Of a stretch of DNA of 64,000 bases, positions 44,626-53,820 are shown in pieces; position 1 is the stretch's first letter; each line of letters starts with the position of its first letter. This DNA comes from Streptococcus orisasini. GTDB taxonomy: Bacteria > Bacillota > Bacilli > Lactobacillales > Streptococcaceae. Both the position numbers and the translations under genes were made by a program. The stretch lies in assembly GCF_001431045.1 (NCBI RefSeq), contig NZ_BCLE01000020.1:17538-81537 (forward strand). The letters run 5' to 3'. The notes beneath the pieces were generated by a model, which was given only the letters and a program-made list of their open reading frames with translations, did not search any database and was not told the DNA's origin.

Positions 44626-45969
44626 ATGGCATTTTTACAGTATATCATTGATTTAGGCGCATCTGTAATGCTGCCGCTGGTTATTTTTATCATTGCCGTT
44701 TGTTTTGGCATTAAGGTCGGGAAAGCTTTTTATTCTGCCATTTCCATTGGGATAGGTTTTGTCGGCATTGGTATTATCGTAGACTTCATGCAGGCCAGCA
44801 TTGGTCCTGCCGCCAAAGCAATGGCTGAAAATTTTGGTCTAAATCTCAAGGTTGTTGATGTTGGCTGGCCGGGTATGTCACCGATTACTTGGGCTAGTAA
44901 AATTGCCTTAATCGCTATTCCTATCGCTATTTTGGTCAATATTGTCATGTTGCTTTTAAAAATGACCCGTGTCGTTAATGTTGACATTTGGAATGTGTGG
45001 CATATGACCTTTACCGGAGCAATAGCTTATGCAGCAACTGGCAATTATTGGATTGGTATTCTCGGTGTTATTGTTCATGCTGTTATTGCTTACAAGTTTG
45101 GTGATTGGTTCCGCTATGACACTGAGGATTATTTTGGTTTGGAGGGCATAGCAGTGCCTCATGGAACATCAGCCTATATGGCTCCCTTTGCCGTTATGGT
45201 GGATGCCATTATTGATAAAATTCCAGGATTAAATAAGATTACTATTGACAGTGATAAAATTGAAAAACGTCTGGGAATCTTTGGTCAGCCTGTTATTGTT
45301 GCCTTCTTCCTAGGTATTATTATCGGTATTTTAGCTGGTTATGATGTGAAAGCTATTCTTCAGTTAGCCATTAAGGTTGCTGCCGTTATTTCCTTGATGC
45401 CAAAGGTTATCAAGCCAATTATGGAAGGCCTGATGCCTATTTCAGAAGTGGTTAAGGAAAGACTTTCGAAACGATTCAAGGGCAGTGAATTTCTTATCGG
45501 TTTGGATCCAGCGATTTTGCTTGGTGACCCGACCGTTGTCTCTGCAGGTTTGATTTTTATTCCGCTCAGTATTGTCATCGCTCTTATTGTGCCGGGAAAT
45601 CAAGTTTTGCCGTTTGGTGATTTGGCGACTATCGGTTTCTTTATTGCCATGGGAGTGGCAGTGCATAAAGGCAATCTTTTTAGAACCTTAATTTCTGGTT
45701 CCATTATTATGTATATTACAGTTTGGATTGCTAATGAATCTGTTGGTCTGACAACTAAATTGGCACAAATGACAGGTACCTTATCTGATACTAGCGGTAA
45801 GGTTGCTGCACTTGACCAAGGCGGATCGCCAATTACTTATGTTTTCACACAGCTTTTCCACATGACAAATGCACTGGGACTTGTGGTAATTGCTATTATT
45901 TATGCGATTGGGCTGTATATGACTTGGGCTCGTTTTAAAAAATTACAGAAGACTCGAGAAAGTCAGTAA
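44626..45969 (+). CDS. gatC: PTS galactitol-type EIIC permease
   Basis: A 447-residue membrane permease with about ten hydrophobic segments, of the galactitol EIIC (GatC) family: DLGASVMLPLVIFIIAVCFG at the start, VVDVGWPGMSPITWASKIAL (about 78-98), and GLDPAILLGDPTVVSAGL (about 288), which probably carries the substrate site. It starts 36 nt after gatB with AAAGAGG. It imports the hexitol with phosphorylation at C1 or C6. Confidence 0.92.
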   Translation: MAFLQYIIDLGASVMLPLVIFIIAVCFGIKVGKAFYSAISIGIGFVGIGIIVDFMQASIGPAAKAMAENFGLNLKVVDVGWPGMSPITWASKIALIAIPIAILVNIVMLLLKMTRVVNVDIWNVWHMTFTGAIAYAATGNYWIGILGVIVHAVIAYKFGDWFRYDTEDYFGLEGIAVPHGTSAYMAPFAVMVDAIIDKIPGLNKITIDSDKIEKRLGIFGQPVIVAFFLGIIIGILAGYDVKAILQLAIKVAAVISLMPKVIKPIMEGLMPISEVVKERLSKRFKGSEFLIGLDPAILLGDPTVVSAGLIFIPLSIVIALIVPGNQVLPFGDLATIGFFIAMGVAVHKGNLFRTLISGSIIMYITVWIANESVGLTTKLAQMTGTLSDTSGKVAALDQGGSPITYVFTQLFHMTNALGLVVIAIIYAIGLYMTWARFKKLQKTRESQ

Positions 45970-46005
45970 TTATTTAAGAAAAAATTGACTGAAAGAAGAT
46001 GATTG

Positions 46006-47046
46006 ATGATGAAGGCAGTGGTCTTGGTAGAAAATAATAATATTGAAGTAGAGGACATTGAAAAGCCTGTCTTAAAAAAGGCCGGAGATGTTCTAGTAAA
46101 AGTTGCTTATGCGGGTATCTGCGGGTCAGATTATGTTCGCTTTTTTGAAAATCAGGCAAAATTTTATCCCATTATTTTAACCCATGAATTTTCAGGTACT
46201 GTTGAAGCGAGCAATTCTGATCAGTATCATGTAGGAGATAAGGTAGCCATTATTCCTTTAAAACCTAACTTTAATGATGAGCAAAGCAAAAAAGGAAATT
46301 ATTCCTTGAGCGAAGGTTATGGTTTTATTGGCTCCCGTGAAAATGGCGGTCTAGAGGAGTATGTCATTATTCCAGAAGAAAACCTTATTCATATTCCAGA
46401 AACGATTGACCTTCGGACAGCGGCCTTTATTGAGCCTTTAACGGTTAATCTTCATGGATTTAAGATTGCTGGACTGAAAGACTTAGCCGTTAAAAAGGTT
46501 GCTCTTATTGGGATGGGCAGCATCGGTCTTTTAGCCCTTCAGGTCTTGGTGAGCTATGGTTATGATGTGACGGCCTTTGATATCAGCGATGATAAATTAG
46601 CTTTATCTAAAAAGCTGGGGGCTAAGGACACGGTCAATACACGGGATAAGGCAGCGCTTGAAGCAGCCTATAATCAGTTTGACTTTGTTGCTGAAACCTC
46701 CGGAGCTAATCAAAGTTACTATATAGTCAACAAATTAGCCGCTAAAAAAGGGAGCATTCTTTATATCGGAACGCCGCATAAAGATCTGACCATTGATTTT
46801 CAAACATTTGAATTAATTAATCGGAAAGAATTAACGGCATATGGTTCGTGGATGAATTATTCAGCACCGTGGCCGGGAGAAGAGTGGACTGAGGCTGTTA
46901 ACCTTTTTCAAAAAGGAGCGATCAAGATTGACCCTTTGATTGCAGCAGAGGTTACTTTAGAAACTTTTCCGACAATCTTTGAAGATTATCGCGAGCGTAA
47001 AATTGACGGGAAAATTTTTGTCACAGTAAGGGAGGAGAATGCATGA
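46006..47046 (+). CDS. gatD: Galactitol-1-phosphate 5-dehydrogenase-like zinc-type dehydrogenase
   Basis: A 346-residue medium-chain dehydrogenase/reductase that would oxidise galactitol 1-phosphate to tagatose 6-phosphate. Catalytic zinc residues are plausible in GICGSDYVRF and LTHEFSGTV; NAD is bound at ALIGMGSIGLLALQ. The structural-zinc lobe, normally with four cysteines, has none here (PLKPNFNDEQSKKGNYSL), although the following GFIGSRENGG matches GatD. The start is one of tandem ATGs after GAAAGAAG. It overlaps lacD by 4 nt. Confidence 0.85.
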   Translation: MMKAVVLVENNNIEVEDIEKPVLKKAGDVLVKVAYAGICGSDYVRFFENQAKFYPIILTHEFSGTVEASNSDQYHVGDKVAIIPLKPNFNDEQSKKGNYSLSEGYGFIGSRENGGLEEYVIIPEENLIHIPETIDLRTAAFIEPLTVNLHGFKIAGLKDLAVKKVALIGMGSIGLLALQVLVSYGYDVTAFDISDDKLALSKKLGAKDTVNTRDKAALEAAYNQFDFVAETSGANQSYYIVNKLAAKKGSILYIGTPHKDLTIDFQTFELINRKELTAYGSWMNYSAPWPGEEWTEAVNLFQKGAIKIDPLIAAEVTLETFPTIFEDYRERKIDGKIFVTVREENA

Positions 47047-47972
47047 GCAGTTTGAAAAAATTAACAACTCCAAGCGGCATCATTTCGGCTCTGGCCATCG
47101 ATCAGCGCGGAGCCTTGCGCCGGATGCTTGGTGAGGATGCCTCTCAAGAATCCTTAGAAAATTTCAAGAGTCTGGTTTCGGAAAATTTGACAGCTCATGC
47201 CAGTTCTATCTTGCTGGATCCGGAGTTTGGTCTGCCGGCTGCTGCTAAAAGGGATGAGAATTGCGGTCTTCTGATGGCCTATGAAAAAACAGGTTATGAC
47301 TCTACAGTGGCTGGCCGGCTGCCGAATTTGATTGCCAATCAAAGTGTCAAGCGTCTCAAGGAAGCAGGAGCAGATGCTGTTAAGCTCTTAATTTATGTAG
47401 ATGTTGACGAAGACAAGGCTATTAACGATTGTAAACAGGCCTTTGTCGAGCGTGTCGGGTCTGAATGTGTTGCAGAAGATTTGCCCTTTTTCCTTGAAAT
47501 TATCACTTATGATGCTGCTATCTCTGACAAAAGAGAATATGCTAAAATCAAACCGCACAAAGTTATTGAAGCCATGAAGCTTTATGCTGATCCACGCTAT
47601 CATGTCTCCGTTTTAAAGGTCGAAGTGCCAGTTGATATGAATTTTGTGGAAGGCTTTGGAGATGATTACGTTTATACAAAAGAAGAAGCAGCCGCTTTTT
47701 ATAAGGAGCAGGCAAAAATAAGCAATCTTCCTTTTGTTTTCTTAAGTGCCGGCGTCAGTGCACAAATGTTTCATGATACTCTTAATTTTGCTAAGGCAAG
47801 CGGTTCAACCTTCAATGGTGTCCTTTGCGGCCGTGCAACTTGGGCAGGCGCTGCAAAAGCCTATAAAGAAGCAGGCAGCGATAAGGCTGCTGAATGGCTG
47901 CAAACAATAGGAAAATCAAACATTATCGAGCTGGCAAAACTGGTTGAAGAATTGGCAACTCCTATAAAATAA
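47043..47972 (+). CDS. lacD: Tagatose-1,6-bisphosphate aldolase LacD
   Basis: A 309-residue class I aldolase cleaving tagatose 1,6-bisphosphate to dihydroxyacetone phosphate and glyceraldehyde 3-phosphate. ALAIDQRGALRRML (about 17) is the family start; the Schiff-base lysine is expected in DAVKLLIYVDVD (about 115), and PFVFLSAGVSAQMF near residue 230 is typical of LacD. The ATG overlaps gatD. The required tagatose-6-phosphate kinase (LacC) is absent from this window and must come from elsewhere, for example a lac operon. Confidence 0.93.
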   Translation: MSSLKKLTTPSGIISALAIDQRGALRRMLGEDASQESLENFKSLVSENLTAHASSILLDPEFGLPAAAKRDENCGLLMAYEKTGYDSTVAGRLPNLIANQSVKRLKEAGADAVKLLIYVDVDEDKAINDCKQAFVERVGSECVAEDLPFFLEIITYDAAISDKREYAKIKPHKVIEAMKLYADPRYHVSVLKVEVPVDMNFVEGFGDDYVYTKEEAAAFYKEQAKISNLPFVFLSAGVSAQMFHDTLNFAKASGSTFNGVLCGRATWAGAAKAYKEAGSDKAAEWLQTIGKSNIIELAKLVEELATPIK

Positions 47973-47999
47973 GCAAAGGCTTAATTTTGAATAACCCCA

Positions 48000-48036
48000 A
48001 AGGAGGCAGGACTTTTGTCTTAGCCTCCTTATTTTG
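48000..48036 (+). terminator. Terminator of the gat operon
   Basis: AAGGAGGC pairs with GCCTCCTT around a 15-nt loop, followed by ATTTTG. Confidence 0.7.
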
Positions 48037-48155
48037 TCAAAAGCAAATATGCAGGACAAAAAAGGCTTATTTTCTGCCTTTTACCGCTGATAGGCAGGTC
48101 ATTTCAGTCTTAAAAAAGGACTGCCATTTTGCAAAGATGATGGATTTGTCAGCAA

Positions 48156-48184
48156 TTGACAGCGCTATCAAAAAAAATTATAAT
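48156..48184 (+). promoter_or_regulatory. Consensus promoter of fbp
   Basis: TTGACA (48156-48161), 17-bp spacer, TATAAT (48179-48184). The leader is about 67 nt and includes GCAGCAGCTGC near its start. Confidence 0.88.
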
Positions 48185-48257
48185 CTGTAGTGCAGCAGCT
48201 GCTTTTGCTGTTTGTTGTTGTTCACTTCTTTTCAATTGTGCAGCCAAAGGAGAATAC

Positions 48258-50180
48258 ATGAAAGCCTTTTATCAACTACTTAAAGAAAAATTTCCCACTA
48301 AAGCAGATATTCTGACTGAAATTATCAATTTGGAAGCCATCTGCCATTTACCTAAAGGAACAGAGCACTTTGTCAGCGACATACACGGGGAATACCCTGC
48401 TTTTGATTATATTTTGCGAACTTGTTCGGGATCTATCAAATCTAAAATTCAGGAATGCTTTGATCTTTACCAGCTATCGGCTATAGACAGTAAAGAATTC
48501 TGCCTGTTTGTTTACTACCCCGAACAAAAAATAGCTTCTGATAAGCAGGAGCTTTCGGCAAAAGCTTTGCAGAAAAAACTTATTTCTTTGGTGCCTATTC
48601 AGATTCAGGTTCTTAAATATCTTAGCAATAAGTACACGCGCTCTAAGGTTCGCAAAAGTCTGCCGGCTAATTTTGCTTATATTATCGAAGAGCTCTTGGC
48701 AGAAATTGAGCGGAATCCTGATAAAGAAGGCTATTTTGATGCTATTATTGATAAGATTACAGAACTTAATCAGCTAGAGGAGCTGATTATAGCACTGTCT
48801 TATGTTATTCAGCGCTTGGCGGTGGATGTCTTGCATGTTGTCGGTGATATTTATGACCGTGGCAAATACCCTGATATTATTTTAAAACGGCTGGAGAAGC
48901 TGCCTAATGTTGATATTCAGTGGGGCAATCATGACATTACCTGGATGGGGGCTGTTTCAGGTTCCCATGTCTGTATGATTAATGTCATTCGTATTGCTGC
49001 CAGATATAATAATTTAACCTTGATTGAAGATCGCTATGGAATCAATTTGAGAAAGCTTGTTGATTACAGCCGCAAGTATTACCAGCCTGTGCCAGCTTTT
49101 GATCCTATTTTGGATGAAGGCTGTCTGTCTCAGGAAGAAAGCGACTTGCTGAACCTTGTTCAACAGGCAACAGCCATTTTGCAGTTTAAACTGGAAAATA
49201 GCCTGATTCACCGTCAGCCGGACTTTCATCTGGAACACCGTCAGCTTCTGGAAATGATTGATTATAAGAAAAAGACGATTTGTTTGCAGGGGAAAACCTA
49301 CACTCTATCAAACTTCAACAGCAGCTGTATTGTAGCTGAAGATCCTAGCTGCCTGAGCGAGGAAGAAGAAGAACTTCTGCAGCAATTGATGCATGCCTTT
49401 CAGACTTCTGAGTGTCTGAAACGTCATATTGATTTTCTCTTTGAAAAAGGCTCTATGTATCTGAAGTACAATGGCAATCTGCTTTTTCACGGCTGTATTC
49501 CCCTGCATGAAAACGGTGATTTTAGATCGCTGAAGGTAAAAGATAGCAGCTATTCCGGCAAGAAGCTTCTGGATTTTTATGAAGATCAGATTCGCCGGTC
49601 TTACCACCATCCCGATAAGCATAATGACTTTGCGACAGATTTGTTCTGGTACCTTTGGGTAGGGGAAAACTCATCTCTTTTTGGAAAAAAAGCCATGACA
49701 ACCTTTGAGCGTTATTTTATTGAGGACAAGGCAACACATGAAGAAATAAAAAATCCTTATTACCGATTGCGAAATGAGGAAACAGTTTGCCGGGATATTT
49801 TGAAGGAATTTGGTCTGAGTGAAGAAGGGCATATTATTAATGGACATACGCCTGTAAAAGAAAAAGACGGGGAAACTCCTGTTAAGGCCAATGGTAAAAT
49901 GCTTGTTATTGATGGTGGTTTTGCCAAGGCTTACCAAAAGAAAACAGGTCTTGCAGGCTATACCCTAGTTTTTAATAGCTATGGTATGGTGCTGGTAGCG
50001 CACCAACCCTTTACAAGCAGTCAAGATGTTTTGACAGGAAAGTACGACATTCTCTCAAGCAGACGTCTGGTTGAAGAGTCCAGTCGCCGTATTTTAGTCA
50101 AAGATACCAATATCGGCCATCGTATTTGCGATGAAATCAAACATTTAGAATACCTTTATCGACACTTTGATAATTATTAA
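48258..50180 (+). CDS. fbp: Fructose-1,6-bisphosphatase, class III
   Basis: Gluconeogenic phosphatase making fructose 6-phosphate, of the Firmicutes-specific class III. The 640-residue length is typical. Metallophosphatase motifs: FVSDIHGEYPAF (about residue 40), VVGDIYDRGKYPD (about 197), IQWGNHDITWMGA (about 222), and ETPVKANGKMLVIDGGFAKAYQ near the end. The ATG at 48258 follows AAAGGAG by 5 nt. A longer in-frame reading from a TTG at 48156 is rejected because that TTG is the -35 box of the promoter. Monocistronic. Confidence 0.95.
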   Translation: MKAFYQLLKEKFPTKADILTEIINLEAICHLPKGTEHFVSDIHGEYPAFDYILRTCSGSIKSKIQECFDLYQLSAIDSKEFCLFVYYPEQKIASDKQELSAKALQKKLISLVPIQIQVLKYLSNKYTRSKVRKSLPANFAYIIEELLAEIERNPDKEGYFDAIIDKITELNQLEELIIALSYVIQRLAVDVLHVVGDIYDRGKYPDIILKRLEKLPNVDIQWGNHDITWMGAVSGSHVCMINVIRIAARYNNLTLIEDRYGINLRKLVDYSRKYYQPVPAFDPILDEGCLSQEESDLLNLVQQATAILQFKLENSLIHRQPDFHLEHRQLLEMIDYKKKTICLQGKTYTLSNFNSSCIVAEDPSCLSEEEEELLQQLMHAFQTSECLKRHIDFLFEKGSMYLKYNGNLLFHGCIPLHENGDFRSLKVKDSSYSGKKLLDFYEDQIRRSYHHPDKHNDFATDLFWYLWVGENSSLFGKKAMTTFERYFIEDKATHEEIKNPYYRLRNEETVCRDILKEFGLSEEGHIINGHTPVKEKDGETPVKANGKMLVIDGGFAKAYQKKTGLAGYTLVFNSYGMVLVAHQPFTSSQDVLTGKYDILSSRRLVEESSRRILVKDTNIGHRICDEIKHLEYLYRHFDNY

Positions 50181-50224
50181 ATCCCAGCAGGTAAGCAACT
50201 AGCTGCTGGAACAATTAAAAGTAT

Positions 50225-50664
50225 AAGACTGGAACGAACTTAAGCTTTCCAGTCTCAGACTGAAGAAAAAGTCAACTTTTATCAAAAGAATTATTGTGTT
50301 ATGATACTTTCCTTAGGTAGCGCGGACGGCAAAACCAAACGCCAACGCTATAGCTTTTGACTAGGTTTTGCATTAGATTGCCGTTAGAAATAATATCGAT
50401 TTCTAACGGCAACCGTCGCAGTAACTTCCTTTGGAATTTCATACTTAGATTTTGAGCCCAAGTCTCAAAATCTCCGAACGCCAGAAATCACTCATTTCTG
50501 GCGTTTTTGCTACAGCGGAAAGTATCTGGGTCAGGCTCGTTTCATTCGTCTAGTTATTTATAGATTGTTAATTGATATTATCCTAAGATGTTTGTGCTTG
50601 TGACATTCTAACTATAGAGTTTGTCTACAACCTAAGACTGGAACGAACTTAAGCTTTCCAGTCT
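50225..50664 (+). terminator. Terminator of fbp, duplicated around an inserted element
   Basis: The hairpin AAGACTGGAA...TTCCAGTCTT occurs twice as a 31-bp perfect direct repeat (50225-50255 and 50634-50664), with a 378-bp element between. Only the downstream copy is followed by a T run. Confidence 0.8.
50256..50633 (+). mobile_element. Structured MITE-like element, type I, copy 7 with internal insertion
   Basis: Ends CAGACTGAAGAAAAAGTC and GAGTTTGTCTACAACCT. Relative to copy 5 it carries about 90 extra bases (roughly 50330-50420) between GCGGACGG and AACTTCCTTTGG. The extra sequence forms its own stems, CAAAACC/GGTTTTG and GCCGTTAGAAA/TTTCTAACGGC. All the standard inner stems are retained. 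Confidence 0.87.
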
Positions 50665-50767
50665 TTATTTTTGCTCAGGTATTTTGTTGCAATCTTGTCT
50701 CAAGTTTAAGAAGCCGTGTTGATTTTTTTCTTCATACTTTTAGTTACATTTATTTTCATTTTGTGAC

Positions 50768-50796
50768 TTGCCCTCTTTTTAAAAATGCTTTAAGAT
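50768..50796 (+). promoter_or_regulatory. Promoter of queG, 6 nt from the ATG
   Basis: TTGCCC (50768-50773), 17-bp spacer, TAAGAT (50791-50796), AGAGTT, then the ATG at 50803. Predicted leaderless mRNA. Confidence 0.65.
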
Positions 50797-50802
50797 AGAG
50801 TT

Positions 50803-51921
50803 ATGAACATTAAGGAAGAAATTCAGCAGCTGGCTCGAGAAATCGGGATTTCAAAAATTGGTTTTACGACTGCCGATGATTTTGCTTATTTGGAAAAATC
50901 GCTGCGCGCTTCTGTTGAGGAAGGGCGTTCTTCGGGTTTTGAACATAAAAATATTGAAGAACGAATCAAACCCAAGCTGTCCTTGGCAAGTGCTAAAACG
51001 ATTATCTCTGTTGCTGTAGCCTATCCCAACAAACTACCTGTTAAACCGCCCAAAACGCAGTATCGTCGCGGCAAAATCACCCCTAACAGCTGGGGCTTGG
51101 ATTATCACTATGTTCTGCAGGACAAGCTCAAACAGTTGGCCGACGGAATCGAAAAGCTGACTGAAAATTTTGAGTATAAAGGCATGGTTGATACAGGTGC
51201 CTTGGTTGATACAGCCGTTGCCAGACGGGCTGGGATAGGCTTTATTGGGAAAAACGGTTTGGTCATTTCCAAGGAATTTGGCTCTTATATGTATCTGGGA
51301 GAATTGATTACCAATCTGGAAATTGAGCCTGACAGTCCGGTTGATTATGACTGTGGCGACTGCCGCCGCTGTTTGGACGCCTGTCCGACATCCTGCTTGC
51401 TTGGTGACGGATCAATGAATGCCAAACGCTGCCTGTCTTTTCAGACACAGGATAAGGGCATGATGGATCTTGAATTTAGAAAGAAAATCAAGACTGTCAT
51501 TTACGGCTGCGATATTTGCCAAATCTGCTGTCCTTATAATAAAGGGCTCAATAATCCTTTGGCCAGCACAATTGATCCCGAACTGGCAGAACCAGAGCTG
51601 ATTCCTTTTTTAAATTTGTCTAACAGTCAGTTTAAGAAAAGATTTGGTATGATTGCTGCTTCCTGGCGAGGGAAAAATATTTTACAGCGCAATGCCATCA
51701 TTGCTCTGGCCAATGCTCATGACAAAAGCGCTGTTGTTAAACTGCTGGAAATCATTGACAGCAGCCAAAATCCTATTCACGCTGCAACGGCCATCTGGGC
51801 CTTGGGCGAAATTGTCAAAAAACCGACAGAGGACCTGCGGGACTTTATTTTAAGCATTGATTCAGACAACGAAGCTATCATAAAAGAACGAGATGCTGTG
51901 CTTAATAGATGGCAATTTTAA
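50803..51921 (+). CDS. queG: Epoxyqueuosine reductase
   Basis: Last step of queuosine synthesis in tRNA, a cobalamin- and iron-sulfur-dependent reduction of epoxyqueuosine. 372 residues. Two [4Fe-4S] clusters: CGDCRRCLDACPTSCL (about residue 185) and CDICQICCPYN (about 245). The C-terminal third has HEAT-like helices (residues 290-370) as in QueG. The enzyme needs cobalamin, which makes the putative corrinoid-related S component/DUF4430 pair at 10.3-11.2 kb worth noting. There is no clear Shine-Dalgarno. Confidence 0.93.
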   Translation: MNIKEEIQQLAREIGISKIGFTTADDFAYLEKSLRASVEEGRSSGFEHKNIEERIKPKLSLASAKTIISVAVAYPNKLPVKPPKTQYRRGKITPNSWGLDYHYVLQDKLKQLADGIEKLTENFEYKGMVDTGALVDTAVARRAGIGFIGKNGLVISKEFGSYMYLGELITNLEIEPDSPVDYDCGDCRRCLDACPTSCLLGDGSMNAKRCLSFQTQDKGMMDLEFRKKIKTVIYGCDICQICCPYNKGLNNPLASTIDPELAEPELIPFLNLSNSQFKKRFGMIAASWRGKNILQRNAIIALANAHDKSAVVKLLEIIDSSQNPIHAATAIWALGEIVKKPTEDLRDFILSIDSDNEAIIKERDAVLNRWQF

Positions 51922-51969
51922 ATGAACTATGTTAGAATAAAACAGATACTGAAAAATGAGGTATGAACT

Positions 51970-53065
51970 ATGGATATGGCAGAAATGCGCCAAAAATTAG
52001 CAGAAAACAAAGAAAAGCTGACTGGCTTTCGGAGGTCTCTTTGACTTAGAGCGGTTAGAAGAAGAGATTGCTCTTTTAGAAAATCGAATGACCGAGCCTG
52101 ACTTTTGGGATGACAATATTGCCGCTCAAAAAACATCGCAAGAGTTAAACGAGTTAAAGCTTAAATATGATACTTTCCGCAGCATGGAAGACTTATCCGA
52201 TGAAGCTGAGATTCTGTATGAATTGGCAGATGAAGAGCCGTCAATGCAGGCGGACTTGGAAGAAAGTCTGGAAAAACTGGACAAGATGATGTCCAACTAT
52301 GAAATGACGCTTCTTTTGTCAGAACCTTACGATGCCAATAATGCGATTTTAGAAATTCATCCGGGTTCAGGCGGTACAGAAGCTCAGGACTGGGGAGATA
52401 TGCTGCTGCGCATGTATACACGCTTTGGCAACAGCAAAAACTTCAAGGTAGAAGTTCTGGATTACCAAGCGGGCGACGAGGCTGGTATTAAGTCTGTGAC
52501 CCTATCTTTTGAAGGTTCCAATGCTTATGGTCTTTTGAAGTCAGAAATGGGGGTTCACCGTTTGGTAAGAATCTCACCGTTTGACTCGGCTAAACGCCGT
52601 CACACCTCCTTTGCCTCTGTCGAAGTCATGCCCGAACTGGATGATACGATTGAAGTAGATATTCGGGATGAGGACATCAAAATGGATACCTTTCGTTCCG
52701 GCGGCGCCGGCGGCCAAAATGTCAACAAAGTCTCAACAGGAGTTCGCCTGACTCACATACCAACTGGTATCGTAGTAGCTTCAACAGTTGACCGTACGCA
52801 ATATGGCAACCGCGATCGGGCTATGAAAATGCTGCAGGCAAAGCTCTATCAACTGGAGCAGGAAAAGAAGGCTCAGGAAGTAGATGCTCTTAAAGGTGAT
52901 AAAAAAGAAATCACTTGGGGCAGTCAGATTCGCTCCTACGTCTTTACCCCCTATACCATGGTAAAAGATCATCGTACAGGTTATGAAGTTGCTCAGGTCG
53001 ATAAGGTTATGGACGGTGAATTGGACGGCTTTATTGATGCCTTTCTCAAATGGCGTATGGAATAG
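51970..53065 (+). CDS. prfB: Peptide chain release factor 2 (programmed +1 frameshift)
   Basis: RF2 recognises UGA and UAA stop codons. Reading starts at the ATG at 51970 (GAGGT 7 nt upstream) and meets an in-frame TGA at 52042-52044 after 24 codons. The site CGGAGG-TCT-CTT-TGA-C has the usual internal Shine-Dalgarno and slippery CTT, so translation shifts +1 and continues from GAC at 52043. The full product is 364 residues, normal for RF2, with [19 protein letters not shown] carrying the catalytic GGQ. Codon use and motif are intact: this is autoregulation by RF2 level, not a mutation. Confidence 0.97.
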
Positions 53066-53127
53066 CCTGCTGATTTTATCAGAGGAGTACAATTATCCAA
53101 AATTATTAAAGAAAAGGAAACAGACAC

Positions 53128-53820
53128 ATGGCATTAATTCAAATGAAGGGTGTTACCAAAAAGTATCACCGCAGCGTAACTGCCTTGAGAAATATATCGA
53201 TTTCAGTCAATCAAGGCGAATTTGTCTATTTGGTAGGGCCGTCAGGCGCTGGAAAATCAACCTTTATCAAACTGCTTTACCGTGAAGAAAGAACAACCAA
53301 AGGTTTGCTTAAGGTCGGTAAATTTAATCTGGCCAGAATGAAAAAGCGGGAAGTCCCTATTCTTCGCCGTAGTATTGGGGTTGTCTTTCAGGACTATAAA
53401 CTTCTGCCCAATAAGACAGTGTTTGAAAACATTGCCTTTGCCATGGAAGTTATCGGCGAAAAACCACGTATTATTAAAAAACGGGTAGCAGAAGTCCTTG
53501 ATTTGGTCGGACTCAAGCATAAGATGCGTTCTTTCCCTGATCAGCTTTCAGGTGGGGAACAGCAGCGGGTGGCAATTGCCCGGGCTATTGTTAACAATCC
53601 TAAAGTTTTGATTGCCGATGAACCTACCGGAAACTTAGACCCTGAAATTTCATGGGAAATTATGCAATTGCTAGAGCGTATCAATCTTCAAGGGACTACT
53701 GTCTTGATGGCGACCCACAACCGCCAGATTGTAAATACGCTTCGCCACCGTGTGGTTGCCATTGAAGATGGCCGCATCGTTCGCGATGAAGAGGAAGGAG
53801 ATTACGGATACAATGATTAG
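53128..53820 (+). CDS. ftsE: Cell division ABC ATP-binding protein FtsE
   Basis: Cytoplasmic ATPase of the FtsEX complex, which transmits signals from the divisome to periplasmic or cell-wall hydrolases such as PcsB. 230 residues: Walker A GPSGAGKST (about residue 37), Q-loop VFQDYKLLPN, signature LSGGEQQRVAIARA, Walker B VLIADEPTGNLDPE, H-loop ATHNRQ. It overlaps ftsX by 8 nt and lies 62 nt after prfB, possibly in the same unit. Confidence 0.96.
   Translation: MALIQMKGVTKKYHRSVTALRNISISVNQGEFVYLVGPSGAGKSTFIKLLYREERTTKGLLKVGKFNLARMKKREVPILRRSIGVVFQDYKLLPNKTVFENIAFAMEVIGEKPRIIKKRVAEVLDLVGLKHKMRSFPDQLSGGEQQRVAIARAIVNNPKVLIADEPTGNLDPEISWEIMQLLERINLQGTTVLMATHNRQIVNTLRHRVVAIEDGRIVRDEEEGDYGYND

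Noticed and set aside
48156..48257. 34-residue lipoprotein-looking extension of fbp (with a CCC run)
   Set aside because: The TTG start is the -35 of a perfect promoter, and AAAGGAG correctly precedes the ATG at 48258.
52042..52044. Nonsense mutation in prfB
   Set aside because: The stop is part of the conserved frameshift site.
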